Source: Laguncularia racemosa
Lineage: Eukaryota; Streptophyta; Magnoliopsida; Myrtales; Combretaceae
Assembly (NCBI GenBank): GCA_037954665.1
Contig: JBBMOL010000046.1
Location: 620,001-684,000 of the forward strand
Direction of reading: 5' to 3'
DNA length: 64,000 nt
Part shown: piece after piece, positions 11,881 through 23,658 of the stretch
Position numbering within the stretch: the stretch's first letter is position 1
How the letters are laid out: every line of letters starts with the position of its first letter
Made by a program: the position numbers and the translations under genes
The notes under the pieces: model-generated
What the model was told of the DNA's origin: nothing
Seen by the model: only the letters and a program-made list of their open reading frames with translations
The model's database searches: none

Positions 11881-13389
11881 TCAGTGGCTTGGCAACTCGG
11901 CATTATCCTACCTGCAAGAAAAGTAAAAACACAAACAGAGAAAAAAAAAAAGCATCAATGCATCTCGAAACTGAAGAGTGGGAAGTAAAAAGGTACATAC
12001 TACAACAGTTGAATTTAGAAAAACTAAGTTTTCATGGCGAGAATTGTATATATATATATACTTTTTTTTTTTGGGAAATTTATCAGGGCAAGGCGTTTAT
12101 GGTCCCTTACTATCATCTCTGTCTCAAAAAGTTGCATGAAATAATTTTTATAAAAAAAAAATCACTTGAGTCAGATTCGACTCATGTGCAGACACACGCT
12201 TTTTCATACTTTGTTTGGGTTCGACTCACATGCAGACAAGATCATATATTAGATCTCGAGCCCCACGAATGGCGGCTGCTATATTGACCATGCTATGAAT
12301 GATGCTTTCGAAACGGTGTTCAAAATATTGAGTTCTACTAAGGAAGAAACTCAAGCCAAAGTTATACGTATCAGATATCAATGCACAGACTTTGTCATTA
12401 TACTGCTAAATGATGCTGACCTTTTTTATTTGTAAAAGGCATCCATGAAAAAAAAATAATAATAAACGAAAGGAAGTATGATAGAAGGAATTAGCATGCC
12501 AAGTCAAGGAAATCAAGGAGGAAGTAGTTGATAATAGGAGGGCTTTCGGTCATTTATATTTTTATTTATATTTACATTTGCATTCATCGATTTCGGTCAT
12601 AAAGGGGAACACTTACCATCCTTCACTATATTTCAACGGGTCAGGCCTTGAGGGAATATTGGCGGTCCTCAATTGTTGAATAGGTAAACGAAGATTATCT
12701 TGTGTGGATATATTAAATATTATATGGATATAAAAAATGTCACATATCTCGTTGCCGATCGATGGTTGTACTGCTACTGCTCTTTTTCGAATTGTCATCA
12801 CTTGATTTAATATCCAAGATGCAATATGGAACAAATACAAGAATTTATTGAATTGAAGCCAACGTTATTGATAAAAAAAAAAAAAGGGAATGGCTTCTAA
12901 ACCCGGAATCCTATCTGGGAATGAGGAGCCACGATCAACTTGCTAAAATATGGACGTACAAGAAGGAAAAGGGTATCTGTTACAAGCTTATCATCTCCTT
13001 CCATCAGAATTCATTAATTAGAAATATGGAAAGGAGATAAGAATATATAGTAACCTATATTACAAATTTCATGCATGTTACATGGCCAATACAGTTTTCT
13101 AAGTACTACCATAGTATTCCGTGGATTCAAAGGAACAAAGGTATGCAATGGAGTTGTGATGTAGGATATCACATAGAGGATAACTAAGAGTAAAAACTAA
13201 GAAGAAAGAGTAAGCAATCTCAAAAAATTCAAATACACTAGTGATAGGTGGAAAAGTAATGTGGCATCAACCCACAATTTTTTAAGAGGGGTAGTGCATT
13301 CTTCATTTTAAGTTCTATTTGATCTTTTGTAGAAGCAATCTAATAGCAGGATGACATTTGTTTCAACTTTTGAATCTCTTAAATGAGGA
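11881..13389. other. no gene recognised
   Basis: AT-rich. The only structure seen is a short duplicated word, TTCGACTCA followed by TGCAGACA, at 12175 and 12221. From about 13137 the text loosely resembles 51040-51180 (GGATAACTAAGAG... and GGATGATTAGGG...), suggesting that repeat R extends further left than its clearly alignable core. Confidence 0.45.
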
Positions 13390-13735
13390 GAAGCTTTGGC
13401 TATTTATAGAGATTGGTCATCAACAATGTCCCTTGGATCAAGTTGAGAGTCAATGGCTGAGATAAGTCCTCTTGCCAATGCATTCTTTAATGAGCTCTTC
13501 TTGGGTTTAGGTCCATACAAAACCTCTTTAAGTACATGAGCATTCCTGAGAAAGATTGGAAGTGGATGGGCCGGTCCAATGATTCCTATTGCAAATCTAC
13601 TATACAAAATCTCTCTTAATCATCACAAATTGTCTAAACTTGACTTTTTGAAACCTATCACTTTAATTTAAAGAGTCAAATCCAAGTTATCATTAGGCTT
13701 GAAACCCAAAATCCATTTTAGTCCTGTACATTTTG
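13390..13735. repeat. repeat R, uninterrupted copy
   Basis: Non-coding repeat of unknown class. Its first part (13390-13617: TATTTATAGAGATTGG, GGTCCATACAAAACC, ACATGAGCATTCC) aligns with 15112-15330. Its later part (13651-13720: GAGTCAAATCCAAGTTATC) aligns with 31558-31665. It therefore preserves the arrangement that existed before the nested insertions at 15331-31540. Confidence 0.75.
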
Positions 13736-15111
13736 TTCCTTGACCAAAATCTTTTAGACAGAGTCAAAGGGGCTGGACATTGAATATATCTTTTAGATAG
13801 TTTGGTTATAACCTAGTGCCTATGCGCTTATAAAACGACTGCACAGCTGCTAGGCACTCTCAAATAGCTAAGACTTTCACCTATAATCAAGATGCATGAG
13901 CCAGTGTTGGCGCCATAGAAATTCCTCATTTTCCTTAGTGTGCAATCTTGCTGCACCTATACTCAATATATTTATATATATATATATATAGACATACGTA
14001 CATATATATTGAGATACTTTGATAGTTAGCAAATAATAATAATATTGAGCCATAAAGTAGAATCTTTTAGGCTCTCATTAATGTTATGGTCCATAACAAC
14101 AAATCAATCCCAATATGAGTTAGCAACTTGAAGGATCGTAAACTAAGGAAGCTAAATATATCACAGGCAGAAAGTTTAACTTGCTTTTAACGTTAATAAT
14201 ATAGGAAACAAAGTATACATGTGCACCTATTCTTCAACTTCCTCTGGTTTGCTTGCCAAATAAATTTCTTGCAATCTTGTCCTATAAGAGAAGGGCCGGT
14301 CAAAAAAGAGCATCTCCTATTCACATTAATAATAGAAGGTGGTGGCGGCGAGCGAGCACTTGCGATAGTTTCCTAACTATCTTTATCGCCACTTCTACTT
14401 GTTGCAACATTTGAGCTAAGCAATAGTATCCTTGCTATTGTCATATATAGCTCACTGGAATGAATTTCAAGAGCTTGTCATCACAATTCGGATCACGCTT
14501 TGGTTTCTGACTTGCCTTCTTGCTTGTTCTCCCTCATTTATCCTTTTTTTTTTTTTTTTGTTGGTCTATCATTACTGACCGAACCTTACTATTATCACTA
14601 CAGGCTACATTCTAAATCAGTCCTTGTGTAAACGCTCATACTCGACGAGAGAGACAACATCATAAGATACGGAGGACAAGTCACAATGTATCAATGCGGC
14701 GCACGGCAACAGCAATAGTAGGTCCTCCTATCCTTTTATTTATTTATTTATTTTTATGTCCTTGATTGATATGCCCTGGTTGTCATACGAAAAATAAAAT
14801 AATTTCTTTGGCTCCTTCATGTCGATCCCACTATTGTGAATCCTAAAAAAAAAAATTGATTTTCGAATATAAACAAAATAGTCATAAGCAAATCCATTGA
14901 TCTTTGTCTTCATGTGTTGTGCGAAGTTAATTCCCATGTTGTCCAATGGAACTTGAATTCATGAATCTCCGGTACAAAGATCGCCGTCTTGGCCGACAAT
15001 AATCGCTGTTGGGTTGTCCTGTTATCAATCCTTATAGCTCAAGCTACATGTAGCATGAGAGGCACGCCGCATGTACTTAACTAATGCAACTAAATCCCCT
15101 CCACTATAAAG
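13736..15111. other. no gene recognised
   Basis: AT-rich. Contains a TA-repeat tract at 13966-13990 with a nearby ACATACGTACAT palindrome, and T- and TTTA-runs at 14546-14560 and 14735-14755. A 68-codon minus-strand open frame at 14740-14946 has no recognisable family features. Confidence 0.5.
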
Positions 15112-15330
15112 AGAAACTCTGAGTATTTATAAAGATTAGCTATTGATAACGTCCGTCGAATCAAGCTAACAATGATGGAAATGAGTCTTTTTGTTAATGG
15201 ATCCTTCAATTAGCTCCTCTTAAGACTAAGTCCATACTAAACTTCTCTAAATATATGAGCATCCCTAAGAAAGTTTGAGAGTAGATGGGCTGCCAATAGT
15301 CCCTATTTCAAGTCTACCATGCTAAATTTT
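15112..15330. repeat. repeat R, left piece of the split copy
   Basis: Matches 13390-13605 base for base over long stretches (GTCCATACTAAACTTCTCTAAATATATGAGC against the equivalent at 13510). It stops abruptly at 15330, where a terminal inverted repeat begins. The missing continuation is found at 20754 and then past 31535. Confidence 0.75.
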
Positions 15331-15440
15331 GGGGGAATATACTTAAATAATATCTTTTTTTTTTAAATTCATAAAATAGGATACTGCCAAAAATTATTTC
15401 AAAAATAGGTTTTTAAATTGCAAACCCTATCTATGCTTCC
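15331..15440 (+). repeat. left terminal inverted repeat
   Basis: Begins GGGGGAATATACTTAAATAA at the exact end of repeat R. Its partner is 20645-20753 in reverse orientation. Conserved blocks include the AATAATATC/T-run, CTGCCAAAAATTATT and GCAAACCCTATCT. Confidence 0.78.
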
Positions 15441-16559
15441 ATGTAAAGAAATAGGTTTTTAATTGTTGAATTTTTTTAATGAAAAAATCATGTAAAGAAA
15501 ATGGAATTTTTGTTTTTTAAAAAAAAATTAAAAGTTTACCTAAGGAATAACCAAAAAAAAAAAGTAATTTTCATAAATTTAAAAATTATAAAATAGGTAA
15601 TTATTATAAGAAAAAAAAAAGCATTACTTCAATGATATATAAATTTATCAACTTCAATTAGTTGTTTACATTAATTTAAATTAAACGAGAAAAGACATAC
15701 ATATCAAATAAATAAGGAAAAATTGAATCCTATCTCCTAATTATTCCTTCTCCCTCAAAAATGTCTAGTTAGCTGCGCAAATGCATTCGTCGGCTCCCTT
15801 AACGGCCCAAAATGTGGAGCTAGAGGAGGCTGCGACTCTTGTGTTAGATGGTGCTGGGGGGTTTTGTCGAATTATTGGAGAGGAACTAAAATCCACTCTA
15901 TAGCTCAATGCGAAGATTCACCCTGATACATTGGTTGCTAACCAAAGTGTCTCTTATGCGAGGCAAGTGGTGTTTGGATAGGACCATTGATGGAATGGCG
16001 GTGTGGTGTGACGAATGTGCTGGGCAGTTGTGCCAAGTTGTCGTACATCACTCTGGAATCCAATTGGAATTGTTGCTTATGTATGTTAGAACATTCTTGT
16101 ACCTCAGTTTGATTCTGGGGTCGTCGACATCTTGCAGTCCTACGACGTGCAGGAATCTGCTGTTATTACCATAAGTCAACAAGTTATGCCTCATCCTCAT
16201 CATAGTGCCATGCTACTAGTGAGCCTATAGGTATAGTGTTACCCCCACGTGGTCATGTAAGAATTGAAGACCATGACCAGCTACACTAACAACCTCGTCA
16301 AGATCCAAGGATAGGCGAATTTGTCTTAAAATATCAACTTGCATGTTGGAATGCATCATACAATTGATTAAGCAATGAACATGCAATAGATTGATGCGAA
16401 CGTGTCGATATTGTACTTACCAGATATCCAATAACTACCCTTGTGCATCCTATATATCTACAGCTAATGGATCTATACCATCGCATATGTGACTCATGCA
16501 TGCCATGAGGGCCCTATATATACATCACTCAGGACAATTTGTCTTCTCATAAGGATATG

Positions 16560-17060
16560 TATGTTGCATGCTGCACTAGTCAATCGACAACAACCTTCCC
16601 ACGCAGGTCGATCTGATGGAGCTTAAGATGTTCACATCCTGTGGAATCCATTGATACCCCCCAAACCGACTTACAACACGGTCGAAGTAATGCCACTTGA
16701 CTATGTGGAAACATATAAGTGGCATGTGAAAAGTACTCTTGTAACCGCATGGCCGTTGATTAGGAGACCTAATTGCACCTCAACGTCTTAAAGGGTAATA
16801 GTGAACTCCCTGATTGACATGTGAAAAGTGTAGGTCTCTAGTCTCCATCGTTCGACTAATGTAGTTATCATGTGTCAATCAAGCTATATGAATGGCAAGC
16901 AGCTCGCATTTAGGAATTTAGCCAATTGTAGGAATGGCTCCATTTAAGGATCAATGGGGATGATGTTCTCATCGTGAAGAAGTGATAACTTAAGTCATCA
17001 AACTACAAGCCATGATTCATCCTACATTAAAAAAAGGTGAAATGTTAGCCTATTGACAAT
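16560..17060 (-). pseudogene. plant mobile domain (PMD) pseudogene
   Basis: Minus-strand fragments in family order: VERWRLETYTFHMSIREFTITL (16795-16860, best block), an LGLLINGHAVT block (about 16745-16780), then DRVVSRFGGYQWIP (about 16640-16690). These match the PMD/MAIN-like family, in which an aminotransferase-like domain occurs in transposons and in a few host genes. Stops and frame changes break the frame. The same block occurs at 48890-49030 in the second transposon. Only the domain identity is asserted, not a function. Confidence 0.7.
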
Positions 17061-17228
17061 GGAACATAAATTAATCAATAAGGTAAATGTGATTTACCTT
17101 TCCGTCCCAAACAACTTGTGATCGATGTCCTTCCTACTATGTCAAAACTAAAGAATTGAAGGGTCTAGGCTCCATCTATTATGCAACAAAAAAAAAAAGA
17201 CAAAAAAATGTTAGTATAATATCTATAT

Positions 17229-17728
17229 GAGTTTACGATAGTTATAATAATAAACCAAGATATTATAATTTTAATCGATATAACTTTTTTTAATAATTAA
17301 TTTTTTAACAAATAATTAATTACATATTAATGACAAATTAGCAATTAATTAACAATCAATTAATTTTACGATGATTTTTACGCTAATAAACCAACATATT
17401 ACATTTTCAGTCAGTATGAATTTTTTAATTAATTAATTTCAAATAATTAATTACATATTAATGACCAATTAACGATTAATTAACAACAAATTAATTTTAC
17501 CACGTTTTTTATACTAATAAACTAAGTAAATACCTTTACAATTGATACGAATTTTATTACTAATTAATTTTCTAACTAATAGTTAATCACATATTAACAA
17601 CTAATTAATTAATAATTAACAATTAATTAATAACAAATTAATTTTACGATGATTTTTACACTAATAAACCAAGCAGATACATTTACAGTCGATTCAAAAT
17701 TTCTACTAATTAATTTTCTAACTAATAG
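17229..17728. repeat. AT-rich tandem array, about 130-bp units, left part
   Basis: Units begin near 17229, 17366, 17497 and 17641, each with a TTTTACGATGATTTTTAC-like word, then CTAATAAACC, then TAATTAATTTTCTAACTAAT and repeated TTAATTAAC. A fifth unit follows the inserted solo LTR at 19939-20080. The array lies inside the PMD transposon. Confidence 0.75.
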
Positions 17729-18005
17729 AAACACCCCATTTTTGCCATAATGATCAATAATAATAAATAATAATCCATTTTCAATTTTTTCCATTTTTTT
17801 TCTAATTTAGCAAAAATAGAAAAAACATTCAAAAAATAAAATAAATAGGAAAAATATATCAATTTTGGAAAATAATTGCAGAAATGGCAATAAAAATGAT
17901 TAAATAATTTTTACAAATTTTTGGAGTTTCAAAAAAATACAAAAAATAAAAAAATCGCATTGCATATATGCAAATTGCGAAAACAAAAAAATCGAGTAAG
18001 TGGGC

Positions 18006-18071
18006 TAGCCCAACTGGTCCGAACCATGGCCTAAGGCACGCAAGAGAGGGCTCAGTCAAGGGTTCGAAACA
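18006..18071 (+). promoter_or_regulatory. tRNA-like A and B boxes inside the LTR
   Basis: TAGCCCAACTGG at 18006-18017 fits the RNA polymerase III A-box consensus TRGYNNARNNGG at every position. GGTTCGAAACA at 18061-18071 is close to the B box GGTTCGANTCC. The spacing is tRNA-like. The same pair occurs in the other LTR copy at 22784-22838. Activity is not shown by sequence alone. Confidence 0.5.
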
Positions 18072-18412
18072 CGGGGGAAGCAGATTCCGCGTTTTGCAAT
18101 TTTTCTTCATCGCCTGGGACACGTGGCAGTAGTTGATTGGCTGGAGCAAACGCACGCGTCGGGCGTGTGATCGTCTTCAACCTTCGTCCAAGATTGCTAG
18201 CGAGGAGAAAAATCCGAATTTCGGCCGTTTTGATTCGATTTTTTACACAAATCCAACAGATCTTCAACAGAAATAAGATAAACATCATCCAATTGGAATC
18301 AAATCGCAACAAACCAATGGATTTGCACAAATCGGAGATGGGTTTTTAACCGCAAATCCGATTTACTTCAATCGATGCAAATCCGAGCTTATCCAGCTCG
18401 ATTTTGAACGCC

Positions 18413-18422
18413 TATAAATAGA
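18413..18422 (+). promoter_or_regulatory. TATA box of LTR copy A
   Basis: CCTATAAATAGAGG, a canonical plant TATA box, stands about 680 bases into the LTR and is followed by a purine-rich stretch, as expected for the U3-R boundary. Confidence 0.65.
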
Positions 18423-19938
18423 GGATGAAGTGAAGAGGTAGAAGCACGAATCAAAGTGAGAAAAAGAGAGAATCGAAGCCTTGTCGGAGTTCTTCAAAAC
18501 CGCGACCACCGATCAAGTGTTGAGCAGCCACCAGGAGACGTTTCTGAAGCAAACCACCGCCACAGTTGAGTTCCCCACCCCCAAAAACCTAGGAATCGAC
18601 ACCTCAACTGCCTCGAAAAGCCACCAGAACGCTGTCAACGAGCACTCCCAGCCACCACGTCCGATCAACCCGACCCGACCCACTTCGACCCAATCGGACC
18701 CGACCCGCGCACCGACCCGGATCCAGGTAAGTCGGATTTTTCGATTTTTCGTATTTATTTTATTTATTTATTTATTTCAAATTTATTTATTTACTTATTT
18801 GTTATTTATCATTCAAAAAAATAGAAAAATGTTAGAAATTGGATTTTTTTTTTAGGATTTGCTTTAGTATGAATAATAAAAATAAAAATAATAATATTAA
18901 TAAATAAATAATAAAAACGTGAAAATTTATAAAGAAAATAATAAAAATATTAAAAATGGTCAGAATGAGACTATTATCCAAGGGGAGAAAATTGGGTGTT
19001 TAGACAAACTTGATTTGAAGAGGTACTCGAGGAGAGACAAAGACAAGACAGAAGAAGTCATTGTGCAACCTACTCTCTGCTGCCAAGAATCCTCCTCTTC
19101 TGGTGAGTTACCTTTTGATGATTTAGATAAACCTATTTCTCAAAGGAAAGGTGTCAGGGCCTGTACTAAACATCCCATTTCTAATTTTGTTATGAAAAGT
19201 TAATAAAAACTAATAAAAAATTATGAAAATTCATAAAAATCAATAATAATAGAAATGAGTTGAAAAATGGGAAAAAATGAAATTTTTATCACTTAGAGAA
19301 ATCATTTTCTTAAATAAACCCAAAATTGGTATTTTTTCCTTTAAATTATTATTTTCAAAAATCAAATTATCAAGCTTAGGCTTAGATTTTTAGAAAAAAA
19401 AATCCTAAAATGCTAAAAACATAAATCAAAAGAAATTTCATAATTAAAATTCACAAACACATTAAAATTTTTCAGGAAAAGCGAACTATGGCAAGTTTGA
19501 TCCTGAATAGCAGGTATATAGGCACCCATTTGGGGCAATCCTAAAAAGGAATAAAAATCATTTTCTCATAATAGGTTATTCAAGAATAAAATAAAAAGAC
19601 AACAAAAAAATGAAATAAAAGACATTTATGGATAGAGTACATTTTAGGAGATTAGGTGGCAACCTTAGGGTTTTAATAGGTTAGCCTCCAAACTTAGAAA
19701 CTCTGGTTTTCCCCTTTCCTCTTTTCACAAAAAACGAGAAGAGGAAATCACGCTGACTAGTGGTCCAAATTAGGATTGATCTACTCAATTAACCCTAATT
19801 CAATCTTTCCTAACAACAGTTGGGTGGCGACTCCAAAACAAAACGAAATTCCTAACTCAAGTCGAGGATCTACATTAGATGAGCATAGAGTCTAGTATAG
19901 ATCGAATTAGGAATGGAAAATCAAAAATTAGACTCGAC

Positions 19939-20080
19939 AATAGTTAATCACATATTAACGATTAATTTTATGACAATTTTCACAACAACAAACCAACACA
20001 TTTCATTTACAATCAATATGAAATTTTTCACTAATTATTTTTTAAATTTTAAATAATGATATATTAGCGCCTAATTAACG
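19939..20080. repeat. AT-rich tandem array, right part
   Basis: Resumes with AATAGTTAATCACATATTAACG and the TTTTATGACAATTTTCAC word, continuing the array at 17229-17728 after the solo LTR. Confidence 0.7.
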
Positions 20081-20644
20081 ACAAATTAACCCTTAATTAT
20101 TAACAATGATTGTTATTTTAATAAAAACATTACACTATAAATAATTGCTTTTAATTAAATGTGGATTAATGAAAGTAACATAATAAGAAAAAAAAATTTA
20201 TGGGAAAAAATGTATCGAAAATATTTGTTCTAATCACACTTTCTCACCGGAAAAATTGAAAAAAAAAATCTCTTCCTAATATTCCTAAGCTTGAAATGTA
20301 TAAGCTAAACCTGTATAAAATGAAAATTAACAAAACACGAACTATAAACTGCAGAGGATAAAAAGAATGGAAGAGGAGATGTAGTTGTGTGCAAAATGAA
20401 TTGGGGAATTAAGGATTTGTATTTATAATATAAACTGTCAGTACAATTTTTTTTTCTATTCATTCAAGTTCACATGTTATGATATTGTGTAAATTTGTAG
20501 TGTCATTTTGTAATACTTGTTATAGGTTTACAATATCAAATGGAACTATTAGACGATGGGGGATGAAGCAATATATATATATATATAGAGTAATTTATTA
20601 AAGGTACACACAAGGTTCATGCATTCAATACCAATTGTACTAAA

Positions 20645-20753
20645 GGTGCAGATAGGGTCTGCAACTTAAAAATGTATTTTTGGAATAATTTTTGCAGATA
20701 CCCTATTTGACAAATTTAAAAAAAAAAATGATATTATTTGAGTATATTCCCCC
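20645..20753 (-). repeat. right terminal inverted repeat
   Basis: Reads in reverse as GGGGGAATATACTCAAATAA, then the same blocks as 15331-15440. It is followed by TAAATCTCCCTTAA, which continues repeat R. Confidence 0.78.
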
Positions 20754-20767
20754 TAAATCTCCCTTAA

Positions 20768-21049
20768 TGTTATAACCCATAGTCATCAAACTATAACAAA
20801 GTGCTAACTTATAATTTATGCAAATATTGTACAAGATAGAAGATGAATGACTAAAATGGCACAATTTGATATAGCCAATCTCTTAAAGAATTATTCTTAA
20901 GAATGTAATTTTCTCCATTCATTTCTTTGAGCATCTACAACAATTATTATAATAGTCTCTTTATCTCACATTTCTACCTAATATTGCTAACTAATTTTCT
21001 AATTATTTGATATTCCTAACTTTTTAACTAATATTTAATAGTAGCAACA
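20768..21049 (-). repeat. 3' LTR of a small non-autonomous LTR element
   Basis: 282 bases, TGTT...AACA on both strands. Aligns with 22314-22534 followed by 31461-about 31535 (GTTATAACCCATAGTC, GAATTATTCTTAAGAATGTAA, CTAACTTTTTAACTAAT). Minus-strand orientation is inferred from a purine-rich tract (GGAGGAGAG) just upstream at 21050-21062. Confidence 0.75.
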
Positions 21050-21204
21050 ATTTCTCTCCTCCATGAAAGGAACCTTGTCCTCAAGGTTAAAAAATATCTA
21101 CATATATATGATTTAAGCAAATTTGAAAGTTATCAACATTTCTAATCTTATGGTGCACCATCAAAACCATTTTTCTCCTAGGATCGTCATGAACAATTTT
21201 ATTC

Positions 21205-21477
21205 TTAGTTGAATGGATTAGGTACCTCTTCACACTTTTTAACAAAAAAATAATGGGTCTCATTAATGAGATCTTCGTATTGTGTTTTCATTATCTTTAC
21301 ATGATCTTTCATCACAACAAATTCCTTATGGTTGTCCATTAAATTATTAAGGATCTTGAGTTCTTCCACATAACATTTTGATGCCATGGTTGTTGTATCT
21401 TCATTGTCCAAAACATCTAACAAAAATCCCTCGATAAATAATATGAGTCTTCTTGTTGACAAATCATAGAATTCCAA
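21205..21477 (-). CDS. unrecognised 90-codon frame in the small LTR element
   Basis: Begins MEFYDLSTRRLILFIEG and ends CEEVPNPFN. It is predicted mostly helical and charged (KILNNLMDNHKEFVVMKDH) and could be part of a decayed gag. I do not recognise a family. Its position just inside the polypurine tract would be unusual for an intact gag. Confidence 0.3.
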   Translation of the reverse strand: MEFYDLSTRRLILFIEGFLLDVLDNEDTTTMASKCYVEELKILNNLMDNHKEFVVMKDHVKIMKTQYEDLINETHYFFVKKCEEVPNPFN

Positions 21478-22058
21478 TTACCATTACTAATATTTGGAAG
21501 ATTCACCACTACTTATTCTTTTGCCGGACTAAAATCATTCAAAATAGTCATTGATGGTGTTATCACTATTTGCATTGAATTACCCTTATCAACTTCAGCA
21601 TCTCCATGAATTGCCTAATTCAACTTATCAATGAAATTTATGTGTTCTTCATGTGTTACATCTTTAGCAATGTCATCATTTTCTTCATGATATTTTGAAT
21701 GGCTTTAAACACAAGTAGAAAATTACTCTTTATGTGTTAAAAATTGCCTCTAAAGTGTTGTAGAAAAGAGGGAGAATAGGATTTGTGTATGTGGTAGTGG
21801 ATGTTGATGAGAAAGAATATGAAGGAAAAATAGAATGAATAAGTAGTTTGTCTAGTGTATGAAACCTATCGAATATCAAGTGATGTTAAAATGGTCTAAA
21901 TCTAAACATGATTTGTTTAACAAATATCCCATATTTGAAATTGTTTCAATTATTGCATCCATGTATACCATTAGAGAGCCTTTCCCAGCACAGTAAAGGA
22001 GGAAAGTTGGATGAAATGTTGTTCTTTGCTATTATGAAAAGTAAAGAAAAGTTCAACC

Positions 22059-22289
22059 TTAAGTGTCTATCCAAATGAGTTTGGGTATGTCTTCTTTGAT
22101 TTCACTAAGTTGTTGTGTAGAAATGGAAGAAAAAATGGAATCTTGAAATGGATCATGAAAGTTACTATTCATTCTTATACTAGTTAATCTAAAATTGAGT
22201 AATTCTAAAGAAAATTCATAATCACCCACAATATTGTTGATAGTTTCTTGTACACAAGTTGGAGTGAAGGACCAATTTCTTAAGTTCAT
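22059..22289 (-). CDS. unrecognised 76-codon frame at the start of the small LTR element
   Basis: The ATG lies 25 bases inside the LTR end, in the position of a gag start. The protein reads MNLRNWSFTPTCVQETI and ends IPKLIWIDT. No known motif is visible. It is likely a relic of a longer frame. Confidence 0.3.
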   Translation of the reverse strand: MNLRNWSFTPTCVQETINNIVGDYEFSLELLNFRLTSIRMNSNFHDPFQDSIFSSISTQQLSEIKEDIPKLIWIDT

Positions 22290-22313
22290 GGCATCAAAAC
22301 GAGAGCACTAAAA

Positions 22314-22534
22314 TGTTACAACCCATAGTCGACAAACCAGAACAAAGTGCTAATCTAGAGTTTACGTGTATATTGTGCAAGGTGAAAGATGAATGAATGA
22401 AATGGAAAAATTCGATATGATTAATCACCTAAAGAATTATTCTTGAAAATGTAACTTCCTTCATTCATTCCTTAAAACATCTACAACAACTATTTATAAT
22501 AGTTTTTTTATCTAATAGTTCTAACTAATATTAC
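22314..22534 (-). repeat. 5' LTR of the small element, left piece
   Basis: Matches 20768-about 21000. It breaks off at ATTAC (22530-22534), where a foreign LTR starts. The text resumes after ATTGC at 31461-31465, giving a five-base duplication with one difference. Confidence 0.75.
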
Positions 22535-23658
22535 TATAGACACCTAATTTTTTGCCCCTTTTAACGTTAGGTTTCCCATAAATTAAAAATAAAAAGGTAA
22601 TAAAAAGAAAATAATAATAATAGTAAATAAATGAATATTATATATATATTACACTTGATTTCAGTGATTAGCGAGGTTGGTTGAATACTTAGTTATATGC
22701 TTGTTTTTAATTAATTTGCTCCAATAGGGGTTTGATAAGTTTAAATATATTTAATTTTCAATAAATAATGGAATGGGCTTATTAGTTTAGTAGATGTGTA
22801 GTTGGTTGTACATTTTGGAGGTCATGGGTTTAAATCCTCCTCCTGTCAAAAGGGAGACTTTTTAGTTTTGTTTCTTTTAGTCTTTACTTTTATTGCATTT
22901 TAAGATAAAATTAAAAAGAGAGAGAGAGAGAGAGAGAAAAGAAAAATAATAATAATAAAATAAATGATAGATAAATAAAAAAATAAACATTGAAAAAACA
23001 AATGGACATGTGTGTATCCTGCACGAGTAGGACATAGCAGGCCATGTTTGATGGGAAGACAACGTGTACAAGACACATCATCTCCTACCTCTCGACACAA
23101 GAGAACATTTGGCCATGGAAGCTTAAATAAAGTTTCAAAAACATATAAGACAAGCTCATTTTGTGCTTGTTTTGTGCACTTGGAACTCCAACAAATGAAA
23201 TCTAGAAGCAGTATCTTCTAGATTTCATCATTTCGCTTGATTTCGAATCAAAGGTTAAACTTGAATAAATTCAAAGTCCGATCTTTGATCCTTCATCTCC
23301 TAGAGTTTCAAGTCGTAAATTCCTATGAATAGGCTTCTCCTAACACGACTCAAGCACAAAGAAGTATAAAAAAATCATCGATTTCCTCTATAATCATCAT
23401 GAATCACAACTTTCCCTCTCTAAATTAGTGTTGCAGCAATCTCTTTCTCTCTCTAGATTCTCAACCAAAGAAGAAATGAAAGCAAGCCAACCACTACCAT
23501 CAATCACCACAACAACCTCTAACTCTCCCAAAACCACCACTCAATAGTTGTAAACCACCACCAAACACGAAACACCAATCACCAATTGAATTCGAGCCCC
23601 CTCCGACCTCCACCTCTCATTTAACTACACAACCTACTACCAAGTTGCTAGCATCATC
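22535..23658 (+). mobile_element. solo LTR copy D, left half
   Basis: Starts TATAGACACCTAATTTTTTGCC, matching the start of copy A (AAACACCCCATTTTTGCC). It carries a tRNA-like box pair, a (GA)n run at 22917-22938, and a CA/CT-rich stretch (23500-23640). It stops where the copia LTR begins. The second half is 30532-31460. A small open frame at 22877-23071 is low-complexity F/S. Confidence 0.72.
22784..22838 (+). promoter_or_regulatory. tRNA-like A and B boxes inside LTR copy D
   Basis: TAGTTTAGTAGA (22784-22795) matches the A box at 11 of 12 positions, and GGTTTAAATCC (22828-22838) matches the B box GGTTCGANTCC closely. Offset from the LTR start is about 250 bases, against about 280 in copy A. 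Confidence 0.45.

Larger units (their letters stand above)
17729..19938 (+). mobile_element. solo LTR of a large retrotransposon, copy A
   Basis: Inserted inside the tandem array. The array text TAACTAATAGTTAATC is interrupted after AATAG (17724-17728) and resumes with AATAG (19939-19943), a five-base target duplication. The body has a tRNA-like box pair (18006-18071), a TATAAATAG at about 18414, a CCGACCC-rich stretch (18665-18720) followed by GGTAAGT, and a 3' end GACTCGAC. Related copies are at 22535-31460 (split) and 51300-51829 (3' part). An open frame at 18919-19203 has no recognisable domain. No internal retrotransposon region remains, hence solo LTR. Confidence 0.78.
15331..20753. mobile_element. 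terminal-inverted-repeat transposon carrying a PMD pseudogene (MULE-like)
   Basis: The first 110 or so bases (GGGGGAATATACTTAAATAA...) and the last 110 or so, read in reverse (GGGGGAATATACTCAAATAA...), form a long inverted repeat. Later shared blocks include CAAAAATTATT and ACCCTATCT. Without the 2.2-kb solo LTR inside, the element is about 3.2 kb. It holds a minus-strand PMD pseudogene and a tandem array, and no visible transposase. Flanks read TAAATTTT and TAAATCTC, an imperfect duplication; the uninterrupted site is seen at 13605-13625. The superfamily is inferred from TIR length, 8-9-bp-type flanks and PMD content. Confidence 0.75.
21050..22313 (-). mobile_element. internal region of the small LTR element
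   Basis: About 1.26 kb between the two LTRs. On the minus strand it begins TTTTAGTGCTCTCGTTTTG after the LTR, a leader type seen in plant gypsy elements, and ends CCTTGAGGACAAGGTTCC before the purine tract, which resembles a pol 3' end. It holds two short open frames and no recognisable protease, RT or integrase, so it would need help in trans. Confidence 0.65.

Noticed and set aside
15908..16174. 88-codon plus-strand open frame in the first PMD transposon
   Set aside because: It opposes the PMD remnant region, has no motif, and ends without any exon-like continuation.
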